The position numbers and the translations under genes were made by a program. The notes beneath the pieces are model-generated. The model had not been told where the DNA came from. It ran no database searches and was given only the letters and a program-made list of their open reading frames with translations. From IMG/VR virus record IMGVR_UViG_3300006790_000101, positions 1 through 25,851 of that record: a stretch of DNA of 25,851 nucleotides. One strand, written 5' to 3'. Of this stretch, positions 13,863 through 23,482 are shown one piece after another. Origin of the DNA: a virus. The first letter of the stretch is position 1. Each line of letters begins with the position of its first letter.

Positions 13863-14484
13863 GCTTTTAAAAAATATTACTGGTAATACAGAATATTCCC
13901 CGTTCTTATTTCAAGAAGAACTACAGCAAGGTTACACAGAAATAACCGACATGATAGAATATCATAATAATTCTACTGTTACAGGGAAAGACTATAAATA
14001 TATAAGGTCAAAAATTAAAGAATTATACACCACTAAAGGCTGGGATAATTGCACTGATGAAGAAAGGCTTTTAGTTTCAAGAATGTTTATTGAGCGAGAT
14101 AAATCAAAACAACTAACAGTTTTATCATTAAGCGATTACAAGCTTTACGCTAAAGAATTTGATCTAAATTCACAAGAATGCAGAGGAAAGAGAAGAGAGT
14201 CGGTAAGGGTTGAGATATTAGGTTGTATAGGTGCGAATGAAGGTCTCGCCTTACTTAATCAGGATAAGGTTAAAAAAATTTACGATCTTTACGTACAAGG
14301 AGTTGAAAAGTTTGAATTTGACGGTCAAAGCGGATTAATCGACTACTTTAATAGCGAAGAAGCATTTGTTGGTAATGGTTTTGCAGAAGATATGACGGCT
14401 TTTGGGTACACTGTTGATCCCCCGTATACGGTAGAATCTCTAATATTTAGAGCAAATGACATTTTAATTAACGGAAATTATTAA
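13855..14484 (+). CDS. Unknown 209-residue protein before the tape measure
   Basis: This protein overlaps the preceding gene by eight bases and ends six bases before the tape measure gene. It appears alpha-helical throughout, with YKYIRSKIKELYTTKGWDNC near 47-66, VRVEILGCIGANEGLALLNQ near 117-136 and VKKIYDLYVQGVEKFEF near 138-154. No membrane or signal segment is seen. Immediately upstream of the tape measure is the classical place for tail assembly chaperones, which are largely helical, so that role is possible. The sequence does not match a family I can name. Confidence 0.5.
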   Translation: MSKLLKNITGNTEYSPFLFQEELQQGYTEITDMIEYHNNSTVTGKDYKYIRSKIKELYTTKGWDNCTDEERLLVSRMFIERDKSKQLTVLSLSDYKLYAKEFDLNSQECRGKRRESVRVEILGCIGANEGLALLNQDKVKKIYDLYVQGVEKFEFDGQSGLIDYFNSEEAFVGNGFAEDMTAFGYTVDPPYTVESLIFRANDILINGNY

Positions 14485-14489
14485 TAATA

Positions 14490-17400
14490 ATGGCTGAAAG
14501 TAAACCTATAAGTTATTCCCAAATTGCGGAAAGGAATTTATTAAACCCGTTAATAACCGAGGTTGAAGAACTAAATAAATCTCTCAAGGTTACAGAAGGT
14601 AATTTAAAGGTGATCATTTCAGAATCTAGTAAGTTAGCCAATTCTACACCCCTAAATTCTTTTGAAAATATACAAAAGGTAGAAAAAGCGATTTCAGATT
14701 CCACAATGGCCGTAAAAGAGTTAGATAAGGTTCAGAAAGAAAGAATATCTTTAGAATCGAAATTAAAAAGTCTTGAAGATCAGCGTGTAAAAACCAATTT
14801 TGAATTAAAAGAACAAATTAGGCTACAGACAAAAGCTTTAAGAGAAAATGCAAAAGAAGCTGTTAACTCCAAGAACGCTTATGAAAAGTTAGTTGATGAG
14901 AAAAAAGAAGCTAGAAAAGAGCTTTTGAGGCTTACGGCTACGTTTGGTAAAAATTCAGATGAAGTAAAAGAAGCTAAAGAGAGATTTGAATCTTTAGATT
15001 CTCAGATTAACGAAATAAACGAATCTGTAAAAAGGGAAAAAGGGGCTTTTGAACTTCTTAATGATGAATTAAAGCAAGCTAAAATAAACGCTCAAAACGT
15101 AGCTACTCAGTTTGGGGCAACTTCAAAAGAAGCTGAAAAAGCAACTCAAGAGTATTTGCAACTTAAAAATGAAGTAAAAGAGGTTAATGAATCTCTTAAA
15201 GAGCCAATTGACACAGATGAATTTAAAAGGTTGACGAGAAGTGTTAATGAGGCTCAGAAAGAATACAAAATACTTGCCGCAACATTTGGAGTTAGCTCTA
15301 AAGAAGCAAAAGACGCTTTAAAAAACTTTAAGGCCTTAGATGATGAATTATCAGAAATAAATAAAAACGCTAGAGACGGCCGAAGAGATGTCGGTCGTTA
15401 TGAAAAAGGGGTTAAAGGCTTAAATGCTGCTTTTAAAGCATTTGCTTCTGCCACAATTGTATTAAAAGTACTTGAATTAACAAGAGATTCATTCGGTAAG
15501 AATAGTGATAGTGCCGCAGAATTTGCAAAAATAATTGCCCGTGTTACTTCTGTAATAGAAGTTTTTACACGCAGAGCAGTTGAAGGGTTTCCTATCATAA
15601 CAAACACGATTGATAAATTTTTCAAAGAAACTAGAAAGGATTTCCTAGAATTCAGAAGAGACATAACGGAAATAGGAGATTCGTTAAGAGGTTTTTTTGG
15701 TATAAAGCCAAAAGGAACAAACGAATTAAACAAAAGCATTGATGAATTAGATGAAAACATAAAAAAATTATCAGAAAATGAGGGTGATTTATTAAAGTTA
15801 TTCTCTGGCGTTGGTAAAGAAATTGAGGACTTAACAAAAAGGAATATTGAATTAATAGACAATACCCTTCGTTATAGAAAGGAAATTATTGCTTTAGAAA
15901 AAGAAATTGCTGATTTAATACCAACTACAGAAAAATTGAGGTCTTCTTTTGAAGATGATTCAAAATCTTTAGAGGATCAAATAAAAGCCGGTATTGAATT
16001 TAGAAAGGAATTACAGTTAAGGTTTGATTTAGAAGAAGAAATTGCAGCTAAGAGGCTAAAGTTAGCTCAGGACAACGCGATTGTCAACAAGACTAATGTA
16101 GAAGCTCAGGAAGAACTATCTGCTGCTACGCTGGAATACAATCAGTTAATAGCAGACCAAGCAACAGAGCTTGCTACAACGGAAAAAGAGATACAAAAAC
16201 TAAGAGATGATGCTACTCAACTTAATTTAGATTTCTATATTGACGATTTCGATAACAGGAAAACTGTTAATGAAAGAATAATAGCCGATGAAACACAAAC
16301 TTTTGAAAGAAGGCGTGAATTATTGGAGCAAAACAGGGTTGAAACCGAAAAAGCAAATGATTTAAGAGCGGAAGCGCTGAATAAATCTTTGCGAGAAAGA
16401 GGTCAGGCGGAATTAGATTTCGAGGAACTAAGAAAGAAGAATTCTAGTGAAGAGATTGCGAGAGCTGTTAGGGAGTCTGGATTAAGTGAGCAATTAGCCG
16501 TTAGAGCCTTAGAGATTATCCGAGAGAGACGAACGGAGCTACAAGATAATGCGGAAGCACAACGGGATTTAAACGTAGCAGAAGCTGAAAGTAGGTTAAT
16601 TCAAAACGATGTGATCTTACAGCAACAAGCTCTTAATAAGTTGCAAGAGGAAGGTGTTGACATACAAATGGTACTTTCAGAATTATCAAAGCAAAGATTG
16701 CAAAACGAAATTGATAGTTTACAGGAAAGATTAATTTTAGCAAAAAAAGGAAGCGAAGAATTTATTAGTATAAGTCAAGAATTAAACGATAAACTTTTAG
16801 AACAAGACCAGGAAAGACTTGATCAAGAAAAGAAAAATCAAGAAGAAAGAAAAAAAGGCATTGAGGAACTTAGTGGGGCAGCTAATGAAGGGTTCCAAAT
16901 ATTAACTGATATTGCGCGTAAAACTTCTGATGAAAGAACAAGACAAATAGATGATGAGATAAAGAAAGAAGAAAGCCGTGTAAATAAGCTTCAAGAATTA
17001 GCTAACCAAGGTAATGAAGATGCCGAAGACAATTTAGCCAAATCGGAGCAAAGACAGGCAGAACTAGAGTTAAAAAGACAACAGCAGTTAGAAAGGCAGC
17101 AAAGGCAAGAATTAGTATTTACGGCAATCCAAACTTATTCAAGTAAGGTTGAATCTGGTGACCCAAATCCTTTGGCCTCAACTGTTTCTGATATATCAGT
17201 ACTTCGAGCTTTCATAAATTCATTACCTAGTTTCTTTTCAGGCACAGAAGACACGGGAACGGTAAACAGTTCAATAGATAACAAAGGTGGAAGATTAGCT
17301 ATTCTTCATAATCATGAAAGAGTTATTGATCAAGAAAACAACAAATTGATTGGTAAAATGAGTAATAAAGAATTGGCTATGATTGCTAACAAAGAAAGGA

Positions 17401-17594
17401 ATAAGCCTCAATTGGTGCGAGATTCCTCTTATTTGGTCGCTAAAGAAATAAAAGAATTGAAAGACATCACAAAAAACAAACCTACATATATGGGGTTAGA
17501 TTATGATGCTATAGCCGATGCGATAACAAGAAAAATTCAAAAGGGGAAATCTTTGGAAAGAATACACTCTAAAAACGGGGGCATTTGGGGTTAA
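14490..17594 (+). CDS. Tape measure protein
   Basis: This 1034-residue protein is mostly long coiled coil (about residues 20-300, 410-450 and 460-850) and sets tail length by spanning the tube interior. At about 0.15 nm per residue this predicts a tail near 150 nm. Three related units of 56-58 residues lie at about 149-179, 205-235 and 263-293, each with a TFG/QFG..S.EA motif and an INES-type end. A short region near 311-330 (LNAAFKAFASATIVLKVLEL) is moderately hydrophobic. The C-terminus has GGRLAILHNHERVIDQENN near 931-949, common at the ends of such proteins. No lysozyme or peptidase domain was seen. It is the longest gene here. Confidence 0.93.
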   Translation: MAESKPISYSQIAERNLLNPLITEVEELNKSLKVTEGNLKVIISESSKLANSTPLNSFENIQKVEKAISDSTMAVKELDKVQKERISLESKLKSLEDQRVKTNFELKEQIRLQTKALRENAKEAVNSKNAYEKLVDEKKEARKELLRLTATFGKNSDEVKEAKERFESLDSQINEINESVKREKGAFELLNDELKQAKINAQNVATQFGATSKEAEKATQEYLQLKNEVKEVNESLKEPIDTDEFKRLTRSVNEAQKEYKILAATFGVSSKEAKDALKNFKALDDELSEINKNARDGRRDVGRYEKGVKGLNAAFKAFASATIVLKVLELTRDSFGKNSDSAAEFAKIIARVTSVIEVFTRRAVEGFPIITNTIDKFFKETRKDFLEFRRDITEIGDSLRGFFGIKPKGTNELNKSIDELDENIKKLSENEGDLLKLFSGVGKEIEDLTKRNIELIDNTLRYRKEIIALEKEIADLIPTTEKLRSSFEDDSKSLEDQIKAGIEFRKELQLRFDLEEEIAAKRLKLAQDNAIVNKTNVEAQEELSAATLEYNQLIADQATELATTEKEIQKLRDDATQLNLDFYIDDFDNRKTVNERIIADETQTFERRRELLEQNRVETEKANDLRAEALNKSLRERGQAELDFEELRKKNSSEEIARAVRESGLSEQLAVRALEIIRERRTELQDNAEAQRDLNVAEAESRLIQNDVILQQQALNKLQEEGVDIQMVLSELSKQRLQNEIDSLQERLILAKKGSEEFISISQELNDKLLEQDQERLDQEKKNQEERKKGIEELSGAANEGFQILTDIARKTSDERTRQIDDEIKKEESRVNKLQELANQGNEDAEDNLAKSEQRQAELELKRQQQLERQQRQELVFTAIQTYSSKVESGDPNPLASTVSDISVLRAFINSLPSFFSGTEDTGTVNSSIDNKGGRLAILHNHERVIDQENNKLIGKMSNKELAMIANKERNKPQLVRDSSYLVAKEIKELKDITKNKPTYMGLDYDAIADAITRKIQKGKSLERIHSKNGGIWG

Positions 17595-17606
17595 AATTGT
17601 AATATA

Positions 17607-19361
17607 ATGGGATCAAGTATAATCATAAACAACAAATCTGTATCAGTACCAAAAGATTTCTTTGATGTTGGGGTAAAAGCTAGTTTCGGGGAGGATATAC
17701 AGGCTAATTTAACCACCGAAGAGTTTACTTTTATCCTGGATGCTTATGAAGAAATATTAAGCTGGATAAATCAAGGAAAAGGTAGTGGTGTAGGTATTTT
17801 TGAAGGAATTTCAATATCTATAACTAAATCTAGCAATGAAAATAGTGTAGGTGTCTTTAACGGGATTATTGATTTACAGGCAGGTGCTACAATTCAAGAG
17901 AATTTAAAGCAAATAAAAGTAAGGTTAAGGCAAGATGAAAACCTAAATCAATTAAGTGACTTAATTGAGCCTCTTGATTTTGGCTACTTAAGAAGTATAG
18001 GGGTTATCAATCAATCAGACTATACAAATGTGGATTACGTTGTTGTTAAGCCAGACACGTCTTTAGAGTCAATAACTTTGCTGGTTACCGTGTACCTGCT
18101 TAGTAAGCAATTAGCAGATACAGTAAAAGAATTAGGTGAAACAATTGCGACTATATCAGGTATTTTAGCGGCCGGCGTTAGCGGTTCAGTTGGGGCTGCT
18201 ATTTATTCGGTAGCGGTAGCTATACTTCAAGTAGCTTATGCTGCTACTTTACTAGTTTTAATAATTGATTTTGGGACTAAGCTTTTTGATATTTTAAACC
18301 CTCCAAAACGAACACACAAAGGCATTTCACTTAAAACGCTTTTAGCAAAGACATGCGAACATATAGGTTTTGGTTTTGAAACTACTATAACGGATTTGGA
18401 AAATTTAGTGTATCTTCCTTCTAATCAAAACACCGATGAATTTGGGGCTGATAGTATTATACGTAAAGTCGGAGTTATTACCGAAGGCATACCTAATCCT
18501 AGTGACCCCGGATATACTTGTACGGATATGTTTCAAATATGCAGAAACCTTTTCAATGCTAGATTTGCCATCGTAGGAAGTAATGTTCAGTTTCATAGTG
18601 AGAATTCAGATTACTGGATTTCTCAATCTGGCTGGGAGAAACCTAATGTAGTTCAGGATAACGCTGAGAGGGCTTACCGGTACAATACAGATGAAATAAA
18701 ATCATCTATGCTTATTCAATTTCAAACTGATATTCAAGATCAATACACCATCGAGAACTACAAAGGCACATCTTATCAAGTTCTTACAGATGCAAAATCT
18801 ACAATTAACCCTGTTAATAAGACAATAAAAAACGTTGATAGGGTTGATATACCTTTTTCTCTTGGTAATAGAAAAGATAATCTAACTTCTTTTGAAGAGG
18901 GCTTAGCTTCTATCGCTAATTTGTTTGACGAGATCGCGCGTGTTTTTGGAGGTAATTTAAATCTAACTAATAAGATTAAAAATAAAATAGGAATTCTTAA
19001 GGTTAGCAATAATAACCATACTGTTCCAAAACTACTTTGGATGTCTGGAACAAGGCTCCCAAGCAACCAAAGAAACTTATTGAGTGCAAAGGCACTATAT
19101 GATAAATACCACAACGAAAAATCATTTATAGCGAATAATTTTGGCAGACAAAGAAGATATGTTGAAAGTGAGAGAATTCCTTTCGGTCTTAGCGATTTTG
19201 TAACCTTATTAAATAATTCGTATTTTAGAGATGAAAACGGAAAAGAAGGTAAAATTGTAGATATTGAATGGTTGATGTCCAAAGATTATGCAGTAATAAA
19301 CTACTGGACACAAGAAATTTACACAAGAAATTTACAAGAAACTTTTATTGAACCAGAATAA
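17607..19361 (+). CDS. Tail tip / distal tail protein with hydrophobic hairpin
   Basis: This 584-residue protein follows the tape measure, where distal tail or baseplate hub proteins are encoded. Residues 1-140 look like beta structure. Residues 154-166 and 180-222 are strongly hydrophobic; the second stretch is rich in Gly and Ala with ATISGILAAGVSGSVGAA and then AVAILQVAYAATLLVLIIDF, a pattern like two membrane-crossing helices joined by a glycine-rich turn. Residues 235-584 are a mixed soluble domain, ending in an Asp/Glu- and Tyr-rich part. Membrane segments in a virion tail protein suggest a part that enters the host membrane during DNA delivery. This role is inferred. The family is not known to me by name. 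Confidence 0.62.
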   Translation: MGSSIIINNKSVSVPKDFFDVGVKASFGEDIQANLTTEEFTFILDAYEEILSWINQGKGSGVGIFEGISISITKSSNENSVGVFNGIIDLQAGATIQENLKQIKVRLRQDENLNQLSDLIEPLDFGYLRSIGVINQSDYTNVDYVVVKPDTSLESITLLVTVYLLSKQLADTVKELGETIATISGILAAGVSGSVGAAIYSVAVAILQVAYAATLLVLIIDFGTKLFDILNPPKRTHKGISLKTLLAKTCEHIGFGFETTITDLENLVYLPSNQNTDEFGADSIIRKVGVITEGIPNPSDPGYTCTDMFQICRNLFNARFAIVGSNVQFHSENSDYWISQSGWEKPNVVQDNAERAYRYNTDEIKSSMLIQFQTDIQDQYTIENYKGTSYQVLTDAKSTINPVNKTIKNVDRVDIPFSLGNRKDNLTSFEEGLASIANLFDEIARVFGGNLNLTNKIKNKIGILKVSNNNHTVPKLLWMSGTRLPSNQRNLLSAKALYDKYHNEKSFIANNFGRQRRYVESERIPFGLSDFVTLLNNSYFRDENGKEGKIVDIEWLMSKDYAVINYWTQEIYTRNLQETFIEPE

Positions 19362-19362
19362 T

Positions 19363-19563
19363 ATGAATATAGCAAGGATAGCGGAAGACCTTAAGGATGC
19401 GTTAGGGTCATATAAGATTCAAGCTTATTCAGCGCTTAAAAGCTTACCAGAAGGAGATACTAAACAAAGTTTTCAAGAGCTTTTAAGACAGGCTGAAAGC
19501 GGTAAATTATCTGTAGACCAAGCGCATTTAAAAATTAAAAGAATAATAGAAGATGCCAATTAA
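19363..19563 (+). CDS. Small helical protein between tail genes
   Basis: An upstream in-frame ATG at 19348 lies inside the preceding gene, but the ATG at 19363 directly follows its TAA, so I choose that start, giving 66 residues. The protein is probably two or three helices (IARIAEDLKDALGSYKIQAY, TKQSFQELLRQAESG, SVDQAHLKIKRIIED). Its stop overlaps the next start by 11 bases. It may be a tail assembly factor or a small structural part; nothing in the sequence identifies it. Packing with its neighbours supports a real gene. Confidence 0.6.
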   Translation: MNIARIAEDLKDALGSYKIQAYSALKSLPEGDTKQSFQELLRQAESGKLSVDQAHLKIKRIIEDAN

Positions 19564-21889
19564 TATAGATGTATTTGATTTTAAGTGTTTCAATGAGCTA
19601 AAGAATGGCCCTAATTTCGATAGGAATTTATCAGATTTCACACCTAATTTGGTTGGTAATGTAGGAGAGAAAGTAAGAGTCTCTTACACATTTAATATTT
19701 CTCAGACATCCTTTACGGAAGGAGCTGAGGAATGGGAGATTGTACCATCTCAGGGAGAGATCAGAAGACAAACAGGTTCTTTTTTAAGTGATGCTATTCA
19801 GGTAGGGGATAGGTATATTTTTTATCCGGATTGGCTAAATCAAAAAAATGGCTCAGGAACCGCCGAATATAACGGCATAGTAACATTTGTGTCAAGTGAT
19901 GGTAAGATTTTAAAATACACTGTAGCGTCTGGAACAGATTCCACGACAGGGACGCAAACAAACGTAGGATTGGTATTCGATCAAAAAATACCTGAAAATG
20001 TAAATACAGCTATGTATGTGCGTTTCGGGTTGATTGGTAATGAAGAAACATTTAACTATACATCAAAAACAACAGAGGGCTTACAAGTATATTACGCAGG
20101 GGGATTAATTGAGGGATTTGTCACGCTAGGTCAGTCCCTTGGCAAAATAAAAGATTGGGTTTCTGGTGGCCTTTCGGTATTATTCACATCTAATACACCC
20201 ACGCCTTTAGGTGCTCAATATGAAATACGTCATGATTTTATTATTAACCCCTTTTATATTTTAGCGTATCGTGAGTTTATAGACAATGGAACTATACCAG
20301 AATTATTTTCCGGTGATGAATCTATAAAATACGCTGCTGAGCTTGAATTGCGTAAAACTCTTACTAACACCGGCTCGGCTAAAATTGCCTCTTTTGACAA
20401 TCTTAATGGTTTTGTGGGTTGGTATGGCGAAAACTTCAATGGGTTAAACAAAGATTATGAAGTGGTATCAGTGGCTTATGAGGATGCGGGTACGACTGAC
20501 CCGTTGGAAGGGGTGAATATAAACGCATCTACCAAGGCAACTATAGTAGTGAATAAAATTTCGGGGAGTATCTCAACTACTGCGTGTGGGGTGTATATTA
20601 TAAAGTTACCTACTTCTGAAGATGAATATATAGGCACAGAAACTAATTTACTTGATAATTTCATTTATAAATCTGGGATCGTTAGCCCTCCAGACACATC
20701 GGCGGTAAATGTCGGCACGTCCATTATTTCTGGTGATTTAGTAATTGAATACACTATAGATTATACGGTTGCAGAAAGGTTGAAATTGTCAACTGATGAC
20801 GAATATTTGCTATTAGTTCAGATCGAAGACCCTAGTTTACAATCGGGTAATAGTGACCGAATAATGTTAATAGCTGATCTGAGAAATTACACCGATGTTG
20901 ATTTCTTATCTGATTTTATCAATATTGAAAAATATAATTTCGTAACGCACGGGAAAAATACCACCCAAGGTAAATCTTCCACTATCGTGGCTAACGAGGA
21001 CGGCGTTTTACTTGATGCGGTCATAGGGGCTAATACGCTTAGAGATGTTATTATAAATAGTATTTCTGCGCAATTAGTAGCGTATAACGAGACTGAAAAT
21101 AATTTTTTCAATCTTGACACCTATTCATTCAGTATAGGAGGCACCGTAATATCAGGAGGATTGCAGCAAATAGAGGTAGACACATCAAGGGGTTACCCTC
21201 TTCCGGAAGGGGATATATTTAATCTTGTAAAAATAGAAACCTTATCTCAAGTTGGGGATAATCAACGATTTTCAGTGCAGATAGGGCAAAAGATAAAGTG
21301 GCAAGATTGGATTCCAAACCCAAGTGTTGATGATGTGTTTTTCAACAGCCTTTTGCCAAATAATAATTTGAATTATAAATCCTCTAATTATTCAGAAAAG
21401 CAAGATTACAAAATAAAACTAGCTCTAGTTATCGGGGTGTCGGGCCTTGATGATTTAGGCAGGACTATAACGGGGGATTTTGTGGCGTTTGGAGGTGATT
21501 TAGAGGTAAGAGATTACGACCAGACAGACCAATTTGGTTTAGCCGGGGTGATCGAAACATTTGACCCGGTTAGTGGTCAGTCTTTGGGAGGAGGGATTTT
21601 ATTCAATGGGGCTGACACCCTTTTCAGGTGTACTTTTGAAAACGCAGACGGTATTACTTTTGGAATACATAGAATAGAGCCGTCCCAAAGTCAAGGCGAT
21701 GGTATATTAGAGTTATCTAGTACTTTGCCGTCTGTTGGTAACAATATTTTAAAACCCTTAGAAGGGGAAACCTTATTGAAATTTACAAGAAACGGTAGTC
21801 AGGTAGTTACCGAATGCCTTATTTCTGGTGATTTAGTACAGGAGGGGATTAATTACAAATTAAGCGCAAGAGCAGGAAACCTATTTTAA
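19553..21889 (+). CDS. Large tail / baseplate structural protein
   Basis: This 778-residue protein is beta-rich throughout, with many short strands, Gly/Asn turns and few long helices. The N-terminal 160 residues resemble a small beta domain (INIDVFDFKCFNELKNGPNF; VRVSYTFNISQTSF), the middle includes the amphipathic segment QVYYAGGLIEGFVTLGQS, and a later part has NISQ- and TSRGYPLPEGD-type loops. It lies between the tip protein and the beta-helix protein, where baseplate and receptor-binding components are encoded. No enzymatic motif is seen, and it has no signal peptide. It may form the wider tail tip that holds fibres. It overlaps the previous gene by 11 bases. Confidence 0.6.
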   Translation: MPINIDVFDFKCFNELKNGPNFDRNLSDFTPNLVGNVGEKVRVSYTFNISQTSFTEGAEEWEIVPSQGEIRRQTGSFLSDAIQVGDRYIFYPDWLNQKNGSGTAEYNGIVTFVSSDGKILKYTVASGTDSTTGTQTNVGLVFDQKIPENVNTAMYVRFGLIGNEETFNYTSKTTEGLQVYYAGGLIEGFVTLGQSLGKIKDWVSGGLSVLFTSNTPTPLGAQYEIRHDFIINPFYILAYREFIDNGTIPELFSGDESIKYAAELELRKTLTNTGSAKIASFDNLNGFVGWYGENFNGLNKDYEVVSVAYEDAGTTDPLEGVNINASTKATIVVNKISGSISTTACGVYIIKLPTSEDEYIGTETNLLDNFIYKSGIVSPPDTSAVNVGTSIISGDLVIEYTIDYTVAERLKLSTDDEYLLLVQIEDPSLQSGNSDRIMLIADLRNYTDVDFLSDFINIEKYNFVTHGKNTTQGKSSTIVANEDGVLLDAVIGANTLRDVIINSISAQLVAYNETENNFFNLDTYSFSIGGTVISGGLQQIEVDTSRGYPLPEGDIFNLVKIETLSQVGDNQRFSVQIGQKIKWQDWIPNPSVDDVFFNSLLPNNNLNYKSSNYSEKQDYKIKLALVIGVSGLDDLGRTITGDFVAFGGDLEVRDYDQTDQFGLAGVIETFDPVSGQSLGGGILFNGADTLFRCTFENADGITFGIHRIEPSQSQGDGILELSSTLPSVGNNILKPLEGETLLKFTRNGSQVVTECLISGDLVQEGINYKLSARAGNLF

Positions 21890-21891
21890 TT

Positions 21892-22272
21892 ATGAGTTTG
21901 GATAGTAAAAAAATACAATATTCTAAAGATTTAGCACGAATAGCAAATTCTATAGAAGATGGTGAAGAATTAAAAGCGTTATATCAAAGCCATGAGCCCG
22001 ACTTTTTCAAGCATATAGTGGTTGCTGACCGTGACAGTTTAGATCTTTTAATTGCTTCATTACAGAAGATAAAACAGCAATTTCCTAAAAAGGAAGAGTA
22101 TGACTATGACAGGTATGTTGTTATTGTAAATAGCGAAGAAAACCCCGTCGTAACGGTAGAAACTGCTGTTAAAGATGATTTTGCAACGCATTTGAAAAAT
22201 GTGTTTTTAGATGATTTCTTGTTAAAGAAAAATACGGAATATAACAACAAGTTAAACGATTTAAACAGTTAA
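21892..22272 (+). CDS. Unknown 126-residue protein in the tail cluster
   Basis: This soluble, charged protein begins two bases after the 778-residue gene and ends three bases before the next. Residues 1-70 are helical (SKKIQYSKDLARIANSIED; SLDLLIASLQKIKQQF), residues 75-95 form strands (YDRYVVIVNSEENPVVTVET), and the tail is a Lys/Asn-rich helix. It may be an assembly chaperone for one of the adjacent large tail proteins, since such helpers often lie next to fibre genes. That is an inference. No family is recognised. Confidence 0.55.
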   Translation: MSLDSKKIQYSKDLARIANSIEDGEELKALYQSHEPDFFKHIVVADRDSLDLLIASLQKIKQQFPKKEEYDYDRYVVIVNSEENPVVTVETAVKDDFATHLKNVFLDDFLLKKNTEYNNKLNDLNS

Positions 22273-22275
22273 TAA

Positions 22276-23481
22276 ATGCTTTGGTTTAGAGGAATAGACA
22301 CCGTTTTAAGTACACCAACTAATCAAGTAGGCTTGGCTAACCACACGTTTATTGACCCGGTAAATGGTAATGACGCTAATCCCGGCACCCCTCAACAGCC
22401 TAAACAAAATTTATCAGCTGCAAATACAAGTAATAAGGTTTTAGCCCCTTCTATTTATCCAGCGTCTAGCGGGGGTTTTTCTGGTAGATTGATTGGTAAT
22501 ATTAAAGAAAGAGCTATTGTTGACTTTGAGGATACAACTCAATTAGTTTCTTTAACAAATGTTATGGCTTTTAGCGCAAATAATAACACATGGTCCACTG
22601 GGGGAAATCTATTTCATGCTGATACAATATTTGTGGATTGTCCATACATTAATCCTTCTACTGCTAATGCTCAAATTAATTACCAAAGATGCTTATTTAT
22701 AAATAGTGATGTAAATGTTAGCTTAAGCAACAATAAAGAATGGAATAAGTGTATTTTTTTAAATTCTGATGTTTTTGCACGACATTCGGCGTCACAGGGT
22801 AATGTGGAAACTGAATTCATTGACTGTTCTTTTGACAAGGATTCTGTATTGACTATAAATGATATTGCCCCACTTAGCAACCCATCCACTTTATTGAGAT
22901 GTATAATCGCTAATAGTATTGTTAACCCAAATAACCCTACAAATCAAACTGGGGTTTTGAGTGTGCCTAATTTTGAAATATTACAACAATCCGCGATAGA
23001 TAACTTACAGCTATTTTTAAAAGATTCTTTTGATTTGGCACAGGCACAAAATTTATATTATATATTACTAGATGCGCTAAATTACGGGGAGTTAGTAGAT
23101 TTATCTAATCCAGATGAAAATAATGGGATAACAGTTGGGCCGCCAATAACAGGAACAGGGAATATAAAACCACGTTGGAGGGTTTACAACAGGGTCAGAA
23201 AAAGCCCCATTGTTCGCCCTAACGGGTTATCTAATGCATTAGATCGAAATATAGACGTGTCTTATAAAAGTGAGATAGGGGGAGCGGTAACCACAAAGTC
23301 TTTTATCGTTGGTCTCCCTATGCTACTTGATGACGCTGGCCGATCAACAGGAGAGGTTGGTTTTGATCCGCGAGACATTGCTAGCAACTGGCAGATAGAT
23401 AAAGTTTTTGATTGGGACAACGTGGAAGATCACAATATCATAGATGTTGCGGAAATACAAGAAAATTTTGTACTAATTTGA
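22276..23481 (+). CDS. Beta-helix tail protein (possible fibre or receptor-binding protein)
   Basis: This 401-residue protein has FIDPVNGNDANPGTPQQP at about residues 25-42, the sort of phrase that opens right-handed parallel beta-helix domains. Residues 105-220 then show repeated short strand units with Cys/Ile and Asn: FVDCPYINPS, YQRCLFINSDVNV, WNKCIFLNSDV, TEFIDCSFDKDS, LLRCIIANSIV. Such helices are common in tailspikes and fibre proteins that bind or cut host surface glycans. No acidic catalytic pair can be assigned by eye, so an enzymatic role is unproven. The C-terminal 130 residues form a separate mixed domain ending in EIQENFVLI. It is followed one base later by the next gene. Confidence 0.65.
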   Translation: MLWFRGIDTVLSTPTNQVGLANHTFIDPVNGNDANPGTPQQPKQNLSAANTSNKVLAPSIYPASSGGFSGRLIGNIKERAIVDFEDTTQLVSLTNVMAFSANNNTWSTGGNLFHADTIFVDCPYINPSTANAQINYQRCLFINSDVNVSLSNNKEWNKCIFLNSDVFARHSASQGNVETEFIDCSFDKDSVLTINDIAPLSNPSTLLRCIIANSIVNPNNPTNQTGVLSVPNFEILQQSAIDNLQLFLKDSFDLAQAQNLYYILLDALNYGELVDLSNPDENNGITVGPPITGTGNIKPRWRVYNRVRKSPIVRPNGLSNALDRNIDVSYKSEIGGAVTTKSFIVGLPMLLDDAGRSTGEVGFDPRDIASNWQIDKVFDWDNVEDHNIIDVAEIQENFVLI

Positions 23482-23482
23482 T

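Noticed and set aside
15398-15862. 154-residue frame on the minus strand
   Set aside because: It is antisense to the tape measure gene; the coiled-coil codon pattern of the + strand produces it.
18776-19282. 168-residue frame on the minus strand
   Set aside because: It lies wholly inside the 584-residue tail gene, has no leader or neighbours on that strand and a composition typical of a shadow frame.
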